Source of the DNA: Chitinophaga sp. sic0106
GTDB taxonomy: Bacteria > Bacteroidota > Bacteroidia > Chitinophagales > Chitinophagaceae
Reading direction: 5' to 3'
Assembly (NCBI RefSeq): GCF_019219075.1
Contig: NZ_JAHUWJ010000028.1
Location: 1 to 64,000, forward strand
DNA: 64,000 bases
Part shown: positions 28,546 through 38,900 of the stretch, one piece after another
How the letters are laid out: each line of letters begins with the position of its first letter
How positions within the stretch are numbered: position 1 is the stretch's first letter
The notes under the pieces: model-generated
What the model was told of the DNA's origin: nothing
Seen by the model: the letters and a program-made list of their open reading frames with translations, nothing else
Database searches by the model: none
Made by a program: the position numbers and the translations under genes

Positions 28546-29709
28546 TTAATTAAGATTTAACGATAGGGTCACCGAATAAGTGTCCTCTTCATCCTGAATG
28601 TCCAATTGATGTTTGCCCGGATAAAGCAACTCCAGCCGCTTGCGGGAATTGGCCTGACCAATCCCACCCACTTCTTTTGGTACATTGTTCACACTGTTCT
28701 TACTGTTACGCACACTCATAGTGAGGAAAGACCCGCTGGCACTGATCCTGATAGCAACATGGCACTTGCCGTCGTTGCCTACATGACTGTACTTGAACGC
28801 ATTTTCAACAAATGGAAACATCAGCAAAGGACTAATCAATTGCTCACCCACTTCCTCCTCATTATACTCAAATATAATGATTGCTTTTGCACCGTAGCGC
28901 ACCCGCTCCAGTTCTGTATAGTTTTTCAGGAAAGCCACATCATCCTGTAACTCCACCATCGGCGTATCAGAATCATATAACGTATACCGCATCATCTCAG
29001 ATAAATGCAAAATAAGATCCGACGCCTGTTCCGCGCCTTTTAACGACAACATGTAAATATTGTTCAGTGTATTAAAAAGGAAATGCGGATTCAACTGCGA
29101 CTTCAGAAAATTTAATTCCATGTCCAGCCGGTCTTTTTCCAGCCTTAAAGTACGGGTAATATGCCGGATAATATCCAGCACCAGCTTAGCTACAATACAA
29201 GGCGCCACGGATGTAGTGAATGCCCAGGTCCCCCTCAGCATGCGGTGAATGGCCGGTTTGCCAAAAGCACCGTCCGCAATAATCCCCTGCGAAATTGCAC
29301 GCACCCCCGGTGTAGCAACGTTCAAATGATTATAAATTAATACCGTACTGTAATAATTAATGACGTGAAAAGCCACGAAAGGTACCAGCAACAATATAAT
29401 CCCCGGTACATACTGCCCCTTTACAATAAAAATGGGGACAACCAAATACATCACCCAGTAAAAACCAAATGCCACCGCCAACACATTCCGAAAGGCAAAT
29501 GCCTGGCAAACAAGTAACGATTCATTATGAGAAATGACTACAGTAACAGTCTGTAATATATATAATAATAGCCACATAAGAATATGTGCCATTATACTCA
29601 CCCGTCGGGTAAAGAACTTGTCAAATGCCCCCGAGGTTATCCATCGCATCAGCCAGTTACCCTGCTTCGTTCCGGATGTAACTAAATTATGTCTAGCCGT
29701 TATGGACAT
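28546..29709 (-). CDS. LytS-type membrane sensor histidine kinase
   Basis: The 387-residue protein has four hydrophobic segments in its first 190 residues (for example IMAHILMWLLLYIL, VLAVAFGFYWVMYLVVPIF, IILLLVPFVAFHVI). A His_kinase domain with FLKSQLNPHFLFNTLNNI (phospho-accepting His) follows, then a HATPase region (FPFVENAFKYS; GGIGQANSRKRLELLYP). The architecture is that of sensors paired with LytTR regulators. The N-terminal cytoplasmic stretch is long, and an internal start is possible. It opens the peptide locus and probably senses an extracellular or membrane signal, perhaps the peptide itself. Confidence 0.92.
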   Translation of the reverse strand: MSITARHNLVTSGTKQGNWLMRWITSGAFDKFFTRRVSIMAHILMWLLLYILQTVTVVISHNESLLVCQAFAFRNVLAVAFGFYWVMYLVVPIFIVKGQYVPGIILLLVPFVAFHVINYYSTVLIYNHLNVATPGVRAISQGIIADGAFGKPAIHRMLRGTWAFTTSVAPCIVAKLVLDIIRHITRTLRLEKDRLDMELNFLKSQLNPHFLFNTLNNIYMLSLKGAEQASDLILHLSEMMRYTLYDSDTPMVELQDDVAFLKNYTELERVRYGAKAIIIFEYNEEEVGEQLISPLLMFPFVENAFKYSHVGNDGKCHVAIRISASGSFLTMSVRNSKNSVNNVPKEVGGIGQANSRKRLELLYPGKHQLDIQDEEDTYSVTLSLNLN

Positions 29710-30180
29710 TGGTCGAATAATATTTCATGAATTCTAAATTCTTTCGTGCTTTGTAACCAAAATAAGAAAAAGTAACAATTCATAAATTAATTATTTGTCG
29801 GGAGCACTTATGTTTTACAATACCAATTTTTTTTACTCAGCTGGAACGATATAACTGTTTAATGTAGTGATATCACCTGTTTTGTATATATAAAATATTA
29901 TTATAATTCAAAAGCAGAATTACATCCACTGAAGTTTCATCCCTCAAAATACCCTGCCGGAAAACCCTTCCAGAGTCGCAAATCCATAGATGGATTTGCG
30001 GCTAATGCAGGTGTTAAGACTGTTCCGCCGGAATAACCTTCTACAACATTGGACCATTTAACCCTCCATTTTCATCGTTAACCCCAACTTTTTTCCATTA
30101 CCAGTAAAGACACTATCGCCATGCACTCGTTGCATGCCACTACCTATAATTACCCTTTTTGCTTTTCCTTCAAACATAAC
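29710..30180. other. intergenic region upstream of the kinase gene
   Basis: No gene is seen. The half nearest the kinase gene is very AT-rich and should contain its promoter, although no clear -33/-7 pair is visible. The half nearest the TlpA operon holds the 24-bp palindrome listed separately and CT-rich sequence. Confidence 0.5.
29977..30000. repeat. 24-bp near-perfect palindrome
   Basis: Arms CGCAAATCCAT and ATGGATTTGCG, 11 bp each and perfectly complementary, are separated by only AG. No T-run follows on either strand and a two-base hairpin loop is unfavourable, so it looks more like a dimeric protein-binding site than a terminator. Confidence 0.55.
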
Positions 30181-30182
30181 AA

Positions 30183-30209
30183 GGCCTCCACCGGTGATCC
30201 GGGGAGGCC
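30183..30209 (-). terminator. terminator of the TlpA-ending operon
   Basis: The stem GGCCTCC / GGAGGCC lies 27 bp after the last stop codon of the minus-strand operon, followed in that direction by TTGTTATGTTT. Confidence 0.6.
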
Positions 30210-30236
30210 GTTTTCGTAGTGTTAATCAGTATCTTC

Positions 30237-31493
30237 CTATAATAACTTTTCCAACATCAGATCCAATTCCATCATTGACGCATCAAAATTGCCGGAAAAC
30301 CCGCTTAATTTATACCGCACATTACCGCTCCTGTCAATGATGAACTTAGCCGGAATACCTTTGACCTGGTAGTCAGTAGCTACCTTCGCTCCCTTATTAT
30401 CAGCCATGGCCTCATCCAGCAGCACATCAAACCGGTACTTATTTTCCCTGATGTATTTAGCCACCAGGTTATGGCGCTCCACCGGATTAGCTTTCTTCTC
30501 CCAACAATTAATGAACAGAAAAACAGCTTTGCCCTTATATTTGTCCGCCGCCGCCTGCATTAACGGGAACGACCCTACGCAGGGACCACACCACGTAGCC
30601 CAGAAATCCAGCACTACCACCTTGCCCTTCAGGTCCGCCAGCTTCCACGTTTTCCCGTTAAGGTCCACCAGTTCAAAAGCAGGTGCAACATAGTTCGTGT
30701 CGGCATGCGCTACCTCCGCGTGGTACTTACCGCGCAGCTCCTCACTCAGTGAAGCCGTCAACGCATCGTAATCAGCCGGTTTTCTGCCCGCAGCCTTCCA
30801 TGCCTGCTTAAATAATTCCCGGCTCTCCTTATCACTCCTGCCTTCTTTTACCATCCCCTGTAATATTGCTGCCGCACTATCCGCCTGTTTATTCGCCAGC
30901 AAAATTTTCGCATAATACGTCAGGTCCTTGTTCTCCTTCACATAACGCAAACGGTAGGATGGTTCCATATAGGAATAAGCCGCCGGATAGCGTTTTGTAT
31001 CATACAATAATGTAGCATAGCCTACACTAAACGTATAATAATCAGCGCTGTCCATTCTGGCACCACCCTTTGCCCCCGCTAAATCCTGCAGGTACAATTG
31101 TTCTGCCTCGGCTAACCTGCCCTTCTTTATCAGGGCATTGCAGGTAGGCCTGATAAACTGCCGCCTCATCATTCCCGGAGGAATGGCAGCAAACGTATCC
31201 AGCGCACCAGGCTTATCCGCCATAATCATTTTGGTCACCACCACAGAACGGGCAATCTGGTAAATGTTCGCGTTCTCCGGGTTTTCCTTTTCCGGGTATT
31301 TCGACAGCAACCGCTCAAACAGCATCCTGGCTGTATCCGCATTACTGGCAGTGTCTATCGGTGTAAACTGCCGGAAAATCTCCTGCATCATGTTGGGCTT
31401 TTTCGCTGCTGGTGTTGTCTTCACCTGCGCCTGCGCCTGACCATCCAGGTACATACAGGCGGAAAATACCGCAATAGATAATAGTTTCTTCAT
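30237..31493 (-). CDS. TlpA-like thioredoxin-fold protein with helical N-terminal domain
   Basis: The 418-residue protein has a signal peptide (about 1-22), a long TPR-like helical region (about 40-260) and a C-terminal TlpA/thioredoxin domain (about 268-418). The redox motif WCGPC has cysteines 302 and 305, and the cis-proline loop is KGIPAKFIIDRSG. It is exported and probably reduces or isomerises disulfides in the periplasm. It is the last gene of the sigma/fecR/susC/susD operon, 10 bp after a second TlpA gene. Confidence 0.9.
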   Translation of the reverse strand: MKKLLSIAVFSACMYLDGQAQAQVKTTPAAKKPNMMQEIFRQFTPIDTASNADTARMLFERLLSKYPEKENPENANIYQIARSVVVTKMIMADKPGALDTFAAIPPGMMRRQFIRPTCNALIKKGRLAEAEQLYLQDLAGAKGGARMDSADYYTFSVGYATLLYDTKRYPAAYSYMEPSYRLRYVKENKDLTYYAKILLANKQADSAAAILQGMVKEGRSDKESRELFKQAWKAAGRKPADYDALTASLSEELRGKYHAEVAHADTNYVAPAFELVDLNGKTWKLADLKGKVVVLDFWATWCGPCVGSFPLMQAAADKYKGKAVFLFINCWEKKANPVERHNLVAKYIRENKYRFDVLLDEAMADNKGAKVATDYQVKGIPAKFIIDRSGNVRYKLSGFSGNFDASMMELDLMLEKLL

Positions 31494-31503
31494 AATGGTT
31501 GGT

Positions 31504-32370
31504 TTAAGATTTTTTATGTTCCAGGATAATATCCAGCTGGTCTAATAACTTTTGTCCGCGCAGGTTGCGGGCTACAATCCTGCCCTGCGGATCAATCAAT
31601 ACGTTCTGGGGAATAGCATTGATAAAATATTGCTTTGCCACTGCCGACTTCCACCACTTCAATTCAGATACATGCGTCCACGTTAGTCCGTCTTTTTGAA
31701 TGGCAGCAAGCCAGGCGGCCTTTCCATCTTCCTTATCCAGACTGATTCCAAGTACCGTAAAATTTTTAGGACTGTATTTTTTATAAGCCGCCACTACATG
31801 TGGATTCTCAGCTCTGCAAGGCCCGCACCAGCTGGCCCAGAAATCAAGGAGCACATACTTGCCTTTATAATCATGCAGACTTACCATCTTCCCGGAAGTA
31901 TCAGGTAAACTAAATACTGGCGCCATTTTACCAATTCCCAAGGCTTTCATTTTTTCTACTTCTGCCAGGTAAGCTTTCACTTCCGGTACTTCCATCACGG
32001 CTGGCGATAACTGCTTCATTGCCGCATAAATTTTCTCTGGCTCATTGCTGCCACCAATCTGCCGGCGTACAATATCATAACTGATCATAGAGCCAGGATA
32101 GGTATGCAGGAAGATCGAATCGTTTTTCATCTTCAAACGGCCAGCCATACCAAACTGCCTCGATACAGCAGCTTTTAAGGCAGTATCCGTCTGGAAGGTA
32201 GCTGCATGAATTTTAATGGTGTCCGAAATGGCTGCGGTAATGCTATCCGCTGCGTGATTCAGTGCCATATATTGCTGATAATTTGGGTCGGTAGACCTGT
32301 CTTTTTTCTGTGCCTGAGATGCCATGACACCCGCCAGCAGCAGGCTTGTAATTACAATTGTTTTACGCAT
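31504..32370 (-). CDS. TlpA-family thiol-disulfide reductase
   Basis: The 288-residue protein has a signal peptide (MRKTIVITSLLLAGVMASQA), a helical region with a DUF4369-like position but little similarity, and a thioredoxin domain (about 147-285) with WASWCGPC (cysteines 182 and 185) and the NAIPQNVLIDPQGRI loop. It acts in the periplasm. Its ATG shares one base with the stop codon of the preceding PKD-like gene (TAATG), so translation is coupled. Two TlpA proteins in tandem suggest a substrate needing thiol chemistry. Confidence 0.93.
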   Translation of the reverse strand: MRKTIVITSLLLAGVMASQAQKKDRSTDPNYQQYMALNHAADSITAAISDTIKIHAATFQTDTALKAAVSRQFGMAGRLKMKNDSIFLHTYPGSMISYDIVRRQIGGSNEPEKIYAAMKQLSPAVMEVPEVKAYLAEVEKMKALGIGKMAPVFSLPDTSGKMVSLHDYKGKYVLLDFWASWCGPCRAENPHVVAAYKKYSPKNFTVLGISLDKEDGKAAWLAAIQKDGLTWTHVSELKWWKSAVAKQYFINAIPQNVLIDPQGRIVARNLRGQKLLDQLDIILEHKKS

Positions 32371-33803
32371 TATTTTCTGTTTTTATATTCCAGGTCCATC
32401 ACTTTCTTAAAGCCGGTATAAACCTTCGTATAGGTATTGTTTACAAAATCGCCGGTGTTGGAAATGGAGAAGGAGTATACTTTTCCTTCGTTATTTTCCA
32501 GGGTACCTACAGTGATGGTTCTGTTATTGTCCGGATAGCTGATCAGTAATCCCTGTGCCATTTTCAGGCGCATGGCAGTAATCTGTGTACCGCCAGGGAA
32601 AGTATATACCAACCTGGCCTTTTGTGCCGGAATATCCAGCAGGTATACCTTGTTGCCTACTGCATAATAAATTTGCAGATAGATACCCGAGGAGGCAAAC
32701 AGCTTTGCATCCTTTATTTCCGGTGCATCCACCACATCATACTTTTCGGCAGCCATATTCGTGGCGGCAGTGTTGAGGCGGTATACATAGAATTTATCAG
32801 CATTGTTATCTTTGAACAGGCAGTTATGATAATCATTATTGCTTTCGCCGGCATATACCAGCGTTTTGCCTACATTGGCCAGGTCAAAGGCAGATCCGGC
32901 AGGACTAACCAACGGAGTTATTTTTCCAGCAGTGTGAGAAAGGAAGCGTTGATTTTTAGTGTCATAAAAGATTGAAAAATCATTGTTCATCATGGGTAGC
33001 ACATGTGGAGATATTACATAATCCCCTTCCAAAGGAGCGCCGTACCTGCGCGTGCCTCCACTACCAAATGGCAGATAATGAACCTTTCCATTGTTAATGA
33101 GAAAACCTGCTACGCCGAGTTTATTATAAAAAATGTTGTTTGGTGCTATGGTATCTGGTGTACTAAAGAACCAGTTTCGATAGTCCAATTGTTTCTTAAA
33201 GGAAACATAATCCATGGATACACCTCCATCTTTACAGATCAAAAAGATATCCTGGATACCTGTATAAACATTGAGTACACGTACGCGAAAACCATTTGCA
33301 GGCAGCTTTTCTCCATTTGCCGTCTGGTAAATATTCCGCATCACACTGGCATCTGGCCTGATAAGGGATAATTCCTGATCATCTCCTTCTCCTTCCAGGA
33401 CTATCCAGCCTTCGCTATAAATACCGGATACCCGCATAAAGAATTTTTTAAAGGTGCTGATGCCAGTTTTCTTTTCCGTTGCGGTAAACAAAAGCACATA
33501 ATCGCCGGGATTTACCTTTACAATCGTATCGATGGCCATGCCGAAACCAAGCGTATCATTAGAGCCCCCATTAACGTACGGGAAGACGGTCCAACGGTAG
33601 CTATAATCACTCCCAGGCATGGTTTGTGTAATCGCCACTTCCATCTTAATTCTGTCGAACTGGTTTACCTGGATGGAATCAGGTGTGGTACTGCTGATAG
33701 CTAATTCATTAATGGGATGCAGATCGTAATTGCCTTTGTCTTTAAAACAGCCTGTGAGTACGATCAGTAACAGGCATAAACAATTGTATAGCTGACGTGT
33801 CAT
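32370..33803 (-). CDS. PKD-like surface lipoprotein
   Basis: The 477-residue protein has a lipoprotein signal (LCLLLIVLTGC) followed by FKDKGNYD, the opening typical of the Bacteroidota PKD-like family found with susC/susD. A PKD-like beta domain covers about 28-125 (DRIKMEVAIT; YSYRWTVF) and a propeller-like C-terminal part covers about 135-470. It likely sits on the outer membrane beside SusD. Substrate binding is inferred from operon position only. Confidence 0.85.
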   Translation of the reverse strand: MTRQLYNCLCLLLIVLTGCFKDKGNYDLHPINELAISSTTPDSIQVNQFDRIKMEVAITQTMPGSDYSYRWTVFPYVNGGSNDTLGFGMAIDTIVKVNPGDYVLLFTATEKKTGISTFKKFFMRVSGIYSEGWIVLEGEGDDQELSLIRPDASVMRNIYQTANGEKLPANGFRVRVLNVYTGIQDIFLICKDGGVSMDYVSFKKQLDYRNWFFSTPDTIAPNNIFYNKLGVAGFLINNGKVHYLPFGSGGTRRYGAPLEGDYVISPHVLPMMNNDFSIFYDTKNQRFLSHTAGKITPLVSPAGSAFDLANVGKTLVYAGESNNDYHNCLFKDNNADKFYVYRLNTAATNMAAEKYDVVDAPEIKDAKLFASSGIYLQIYYAVGNKVYLLDIPAQKARLVYTFPGGTQITAMRLKMAQGLLISYPDNNRTITVGTLENNEGKVYSFSISNTGDFVNNTYTKVYTGFKKVMDLEYKNRK

Positions 33804-33824
33804 AATATTAGTTTTATCCTGATC

Positions 33825-34511
33825 TTATGGGAACACAACGAGTTCACCGTTTTCATCATATAAAAACCCATGTTCATTTTCATAGGCATAGAGTGCATTG
33901 CGGCATTGCTGCAACAGATTTCTTTCGGCGGGATAGTCCAGTCCTGTGTAATCAGCCACACCACTGGCTTTGATGATCAGATCATACTTCACATTACTGT
34001 ATTTGCCAAACAGGTTATCGCGCCAGCTGGATGGTTTGGACAGAAAATCGTTGAGCCGTACCAGGTATTTCAGCTGATCGTCCACACCGGTTTTAAAATC
34101 GGGGGAGTTAGTAATCTGTATCCACAGGCGCATTTCTTTTGTTTTCAAAATCGCTGCCCGGTTTACTTTTACCGGGATAGAACCGGTGTAACTATTAGCA
34201 GGAATGATAGCAGGTAATATTTCAAACGTAGCAGGATCCGCTACAGAAGTTGCTGTAATCAGCTCACAACCTACCTGTCGGTCCGTTTTTGCAGCTTCTC
34301 CTATGATGCGCAAGGGGAGGTAAATCGTATCGGATTGTATGCTATCCGGTACTACCGCAAAGGAATAGGTGGTACTGTCGTCGGTAATGGTTTTAAACCG
34401 AACGGCTTCATAAAAATAAACCAGCGCAGTGGAACTATAGGCCTGCAGCGATTCTTTCTGACAAGCACCCAACAAGATGATCAATGAAAAAAGATATAAT
34501 AGTCGTTGCAT
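33825..34511 (-). CDS. DUF4843-type lipoprotein
   Basis: The 228-residue protein has a lipoprotein signal (LFSLIILLGAC) and the DUF4843 pattern: VYFYEAVRFKTITDDSTTYSF near the start and the closing KYSNVKYDLIIKASG. This small beta-rich family regularly stands between susD and a PKD-like gene in Bacteroidota operons; its function is unknown. It is 10 bp from susD and 21 bp from the PKD-like gene. Confidence 0.85.
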   Translation of the reverse strand: MQRLLYLFSLIILLGACQKESLQAYSSTALVYFYEAVRFKTITDDSTTYSFAVVPDSIQSDTIYLPLRIIGEAAKTDRQVGCELITATSVADPATFEILPAIIPANSYTGSIPVKVNRAAILKTKEMRLWIQITNSPDFKTGVDDQLKYLVRLNDFLSKPSSWRDNLFGKYSNVKYDLIIKASGVADYTGLDYPAERNLLQQCRNALYAYENEHGFLYDENGELVVFP

Positions 34512-34521
34512 ATTTTAAGTT

Positions 34522-35937
34522 TTATCCGTGGTTGAATTCAATTTCATCGTCAGGGACAGGCAGTACGTATACCGCTTCACTGCCGGCAATACCGGAACCT
34601 GCAATTTGTGTACTGTTCTTACGCTTGTAGTAAAAAAACAGCTGTCCTTCCTGGTAGAATTCTTTTCTGTATTCCTTAAAAATTTCATTGTCTAACTGCT
34701 CTGCAGTCAGGTTGGTGGCTAATACCGGCAATCCGCGGCGCTGCCGCACCTGGTTGAGCAATGTTGTTTTCTCTGCGAGGTCGGCGGTGGCCTCTGCAGC
34801 TATGTAGTACATCTCGGAATATCGGAGAACCGGTACACGTCGAATGGCATTGCCATTACCGGCCAGGAGGTCATCCAGCCAGTATTTTGCCGGATATTTA
34901 GTAGCACTGCTACCTTCTGTTTTCCAGAGGTATAAGTACCGGTAATCGGTGCTTCCGCCGGCGGCTATCTCATATAGTGTATTGATGAAAGCTGTTTTGT
35001 TGGTGAGCACATTGTTAGTGCCTGCCGTGCTCTTAAACAAGCCTGTATTGATTTCTTCCTGATTGGCAGAATAAACGGAAAATAAATGCTCTGTTGAAAA
35101 CAGGCGGTCAGGATAAATGGTGCTGACCGCACTCACATCTATAAACGTAAATTTACCTCCATCGATAACTGCCTTGGCCATGGCATAAGCATTCGTGAGG
35201 TCGCCTTTGTACAGGTAGATGCGGGCCATCAATCCGGTAACCGCCCAGTAATTCATGTGATTGCGCGTGTGCGACAAAAACAGATCTGCGGTGCCGTTGT
35301 TGAGGTTTTGATATACTGTTAATAACTCTCTGGCAGCGGAGAGGTCTTTCAGACAGGCATTCAGCACCTCATTCATTGGGAGATTGGACTTCACCGTCAT
35401 GGAAAATTCCGTAACGTAAGGAATGCTTTTTTTGTCCAAACCTAATAACGGTACGCCACCAAAGGCTCTTAAAAGGTCGAAGTGCAGTAATGCACGTAAC
35501 CCCAGCGCTTCGCCTTTGATAATGTTGTAATTGTTATTTACAAACAAGGCTTTGTGGCTGTCAACATTAGCTAATAGGTTGTTGAGGTTGGCGATAGCAC
35601 TATACCCCTTGGACCAGTACTCGTTAATCAGCGTCTTAGCTTTGGTATCAGTATACTGATAAGCGCCCGCCTTATTATAGATATGAAAGGAATTGGAAAC
35701 ATCGTAGTTGCCGCCTAATACATCCATCATGCCCATCGTAAAATTTTTCCCATACAGCGACGTATCAGAGATGGAGACATACACACCAGTGAGTGCGTCT
35801 TTAAATCCCTGTTCATCTTTCCAGAGGTCTGATTCGTTGACGTAAGTTTTAGGCTTCACATCCAGCCATTTGCTGCAGCCGGTGCTGCAGAGTATTACCA
35901 GTAGCAGCCAGTATATTGATCTGTGCATAGTAGTCAT
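34522..35937 (-). CDS. RagB/SusD-family lipoprotein
   Basis: The start chosen at 35937 lies 10 bp after the susC stop and gives the lipoprotein signal MTTMHRSIYWLLLVILCSTGC. The open frame itself continues upstream into susC and should not be used. The protein shows the SusD landmarks LRALLHFDLLRAFGGVPLLG, LRYSEMYYIAAEATADL and EYRKEFYQEGQLFFYYKR. It pairs with the STN-SusC upstream. At about 471 residues it is among the shorter SusD proteins, the type commonly accompanied by DUF4843 and PKD-like partners. Confidence 0.93.
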   Translation of the reverse strand: MTTMHRSIYWLLLVILCSTGCSKWLDVKPKTYVNESDLWKDEQGFKDALTGVYVSISDTSLYGKNFTMGMMDVLGGNYDVSNSFHIYNKAGAYQYTDTKAKTLINEYWSKGYSAIANLNNLLANVDSHKALFVNNNYNIIKGEALGLRALLHFDLLRAFGGVPLLGLDKKSIPYVTEFSMTVKSNLPMNEVLNACLKDLSAARELLTVYQNLNNGTADLFLSHTRNHMNYWAVTGLMARIYLYKGDLTNAYAMAKAVIDGGKFTFIDVSAVSTIYPDRLFSTEHLFSVYSANQEEINTGLFKSTAGTNNVLTNKTAFINTLYEIAAGGSTDYRYLYLWKTEGSSATKYPAKYWLDDLLAGNGNAIRRVPVLRYSEMYYIAAEATADLAEKTTLLNQVRQRRGLPVLATNLTAEQLDNEIFKEYRKEFYQEGQLFFYYKRKNSTQIAGSGIAGSEAVYVLPVPDDEIEFNHG

Positions 35938-35947
35938 CAGCAGTGAT

Positions 35948-38900
35948 TTAAAAAGTGGTGGTGAGATTGAAATTGATATTACGGGCAAAAGGATAATCCA
36001 ACCCTCTTTCCACCTGGATGGTAGATAATCGGAATAGATTGTTCATCTGCAGATTCAGCCGTGTATTTTTGAAGTGCCATCTCTGGGTCCATTTATCCGG
36101 CACCTGGTAGCCGAGCGACAAACTTTCCATTTCTATGAAATTGTTGGTTTGTACAAATCTGGAAGTAGCCAGGGTGGGACTGGTAACAGAAAAACCATCC
36201 AGATCGGTGAGGCCTTTGAAGTAGGTGTAATCGCCCGGATTTTTCCATCTGCCCAGCAGTACGCGCTCATCCACATTAAAGCGTATGTCGGCATTTTCCA
36301 CGCGGTCGGCCAGGGTTTGGTTGTACATCTTACCACCGTATTGGTAGCTGCAATACACACCCAGTTGTATGCCTCTCCAGCTTACGTTGGTGCCTACGTT
36401 TCCGCTCACATCAGGCAATGCATCGCCCACAATTACTTTGTCGGCCGCATTCCAGATGTAGGTGCGTGCACCAGCTTTGTTGATATAGATTTCCTTTCCG
36501 GTACCTGGGTCAATACCTGCGGAGCGTACGGCCCATATTGCGTTTACAGATTGTCCTTCTTCAAAGCGCAGCTGAGGTTTTGTTTGAAGGTTATTATCCG
36601 TTTTATCGTTGTTGGCATTCATTTTTTGTAAGGAATTTGAAATCTCTTTGATTTCATTTTTATTGTGAATGCCATTCACGAATACACTCCAGAAGGTTGA
36701 TTTTTTGTCATTCTTAATCAGGAATACGTTGATATTCCCTTCCAGACCCCGGTTTTGCAGCTTGCCGATATTTTCTTTATAAGAAGACACGCCGACGGAA
36801 GGAGGGGTGTTAATATCCAGCAGGAGGTCGTTCGTAGTTTCCAGGTAAGCATCCAGCCGGATAATCACTCTTTCTCTTAACAGGCTAACGTCCATGCCTA
36901 TATTTTTTTTCATGGTTTGCTGCCAGCGGAGGTTCGGGTTTCCATACGATAATAAGTTGGCACCCAGCATGCCGAGGTAATCGCGGTTGGTATTGTAGCT
37001 ATAGGTGGAAGTAGCCATGTAGGGAGAGAATGTTTGGCTACCGGTGGTGCCCACGCCACCACGTAGTTTCAGCCGATCTATAATGCTACCTTTCATAGCG
37101 CTCATGAATGCTTCCTCATGCAGGTTCCACCCCAGACCTAAAGCCCAGAATGGGGCAAAACGGTTGTCTGCACCAAACTGCGTAGAGCCATCCATGTTAA
37201 AGGAGAAGTCGGCCATATAGCGGCGATCGTATGTATAGTTCAAACTGCTGAACATAGATGTTCTGCGGGTAATATCATTTTTCCCACTAGGCCTGGAATT
37301 GCGCAGGTAAGTGTTTCCCAGGAAGATTTCGTCGAGGTTGGTATTGGGGAATCCGCGTACTGACATGCCGGAGGCGCGACTGGTTTGTTCCGCGGCACCA
37401 GCGCCAATAGTGGCGAAAAACAGCCCGTCGCCGATTGTTTTATTGTAATCCAAGGTGGCGCTGGCATCAAAAGAGAAGAAGCTGCCATTAGTTTTATCGT
37501 AGCTGCCCCGCTCCAGGTAAGCCTGTGAGCCGTAATCAACGACGTTGATAAAGGCGGTATGGTCTGCCGGCAGGAATTTATCAGACTGATCTGTTTGATT
37601 GACGATCCCCAGCTTACCCGTGAATTTAAGGCCATTGTGTAAGCGCCATTCCAGGAAAGTATTGTTGGTGATACCGAAATATTTGGCATAGTTGGAAGTA
37701 CCCAGGGATGCATCATACAGCGGATTGGCAACGCGGGTGCCACCTGCATAACCGGGAGTGGTAAGGTAGTCCAGCTGCTTTTGTACGCGTCCATTTGAGT
37801 CGTACGGCGTCCAGTAGGGATTCAGGCGGGTATATTGAGAGTAAGCGCCATAGGGCGATTCATCAGAACGATTACCCGTTACCGTTAGTTGATTGCGCAC
37901 CAGCACATTTTTACGGCGATAGGAGAGCATCATACCACCTTCATAGGTTTTACGTCCGGAGCCGATCATAACACCCCTGTTGTTGGTGTAGCCAAAGTTG
38001 ACCGCATATCGTAAGTACTGGTCGCCTCCTTCTACATACAGTGACTGGCGTGTGCCCACACCCGTTTGTACCGGTTGCGATAACCAGTAGGTGTTTACCC
38101 CTTCTTCTATGGCTGATCTGCGTTTGGAGTATAGTTCATCATAAAATTGCTGGTAGTTGGCATTGGAGCCGATATATCTGCCTGATAATCGTTCTACTTC
38201 CAGTTTGTCAGCAGCATTGACCAGGTGGTAAGGAGTGAGGTCAGGAGCTGTAACCTGTAAGGTGGCGGAATAATTTACAGTGAGCTTACCGGGCTTTGGC
38301 TGCTTGGTATCTACTACTATCACGCCGTTGGCAGCACGGGAGCCGTAGGCGGAGGTGGCCACCGCATCTTTGAGGATAGTCATGCGTTCAATACGGTTGA
38401 TATCCAGGTCATATATTTTCTGCAGACTTACCTCAAAACCATCCAGGATGAAAAGGGGCATACTGGGATTGGTTTGGTAGGCAGACATAAAGTCTGCGCC
38501 AGAAGCAGGTACGCCGCTACTGGCGCCCTGCACGGGGAAGTTATTGGTCCCACGAAGGCTGATTTGCGGGAGGCGGTTGGGGTCACTGCCGAACTGCACA
38601 TTGTCCGGTATACGCATAGCGGGGTCAAATACTTTCAGTGCATCAAAAACACTCATTGAGTTGACGGTACGCATTTGTTCGCCGGTAACGGAGGTGGCTA
38701 CACCGGTGAAGTTTTCTACCGGGCGTTTAAACAAGCCGGTGGTTACCACCACTTCATTAATGTTTTCCACGGCAGTGAGCAGGGCGATGTTGCCAATGTC
38801 GGTGCGGCCATTTACGGCGAGTTCCCGTTTTTCATAGCCTATGCTGGAAACCACCAGCCATGCGCCATTGGGCACATTACGAAACTGGAAATTGCCGGTA

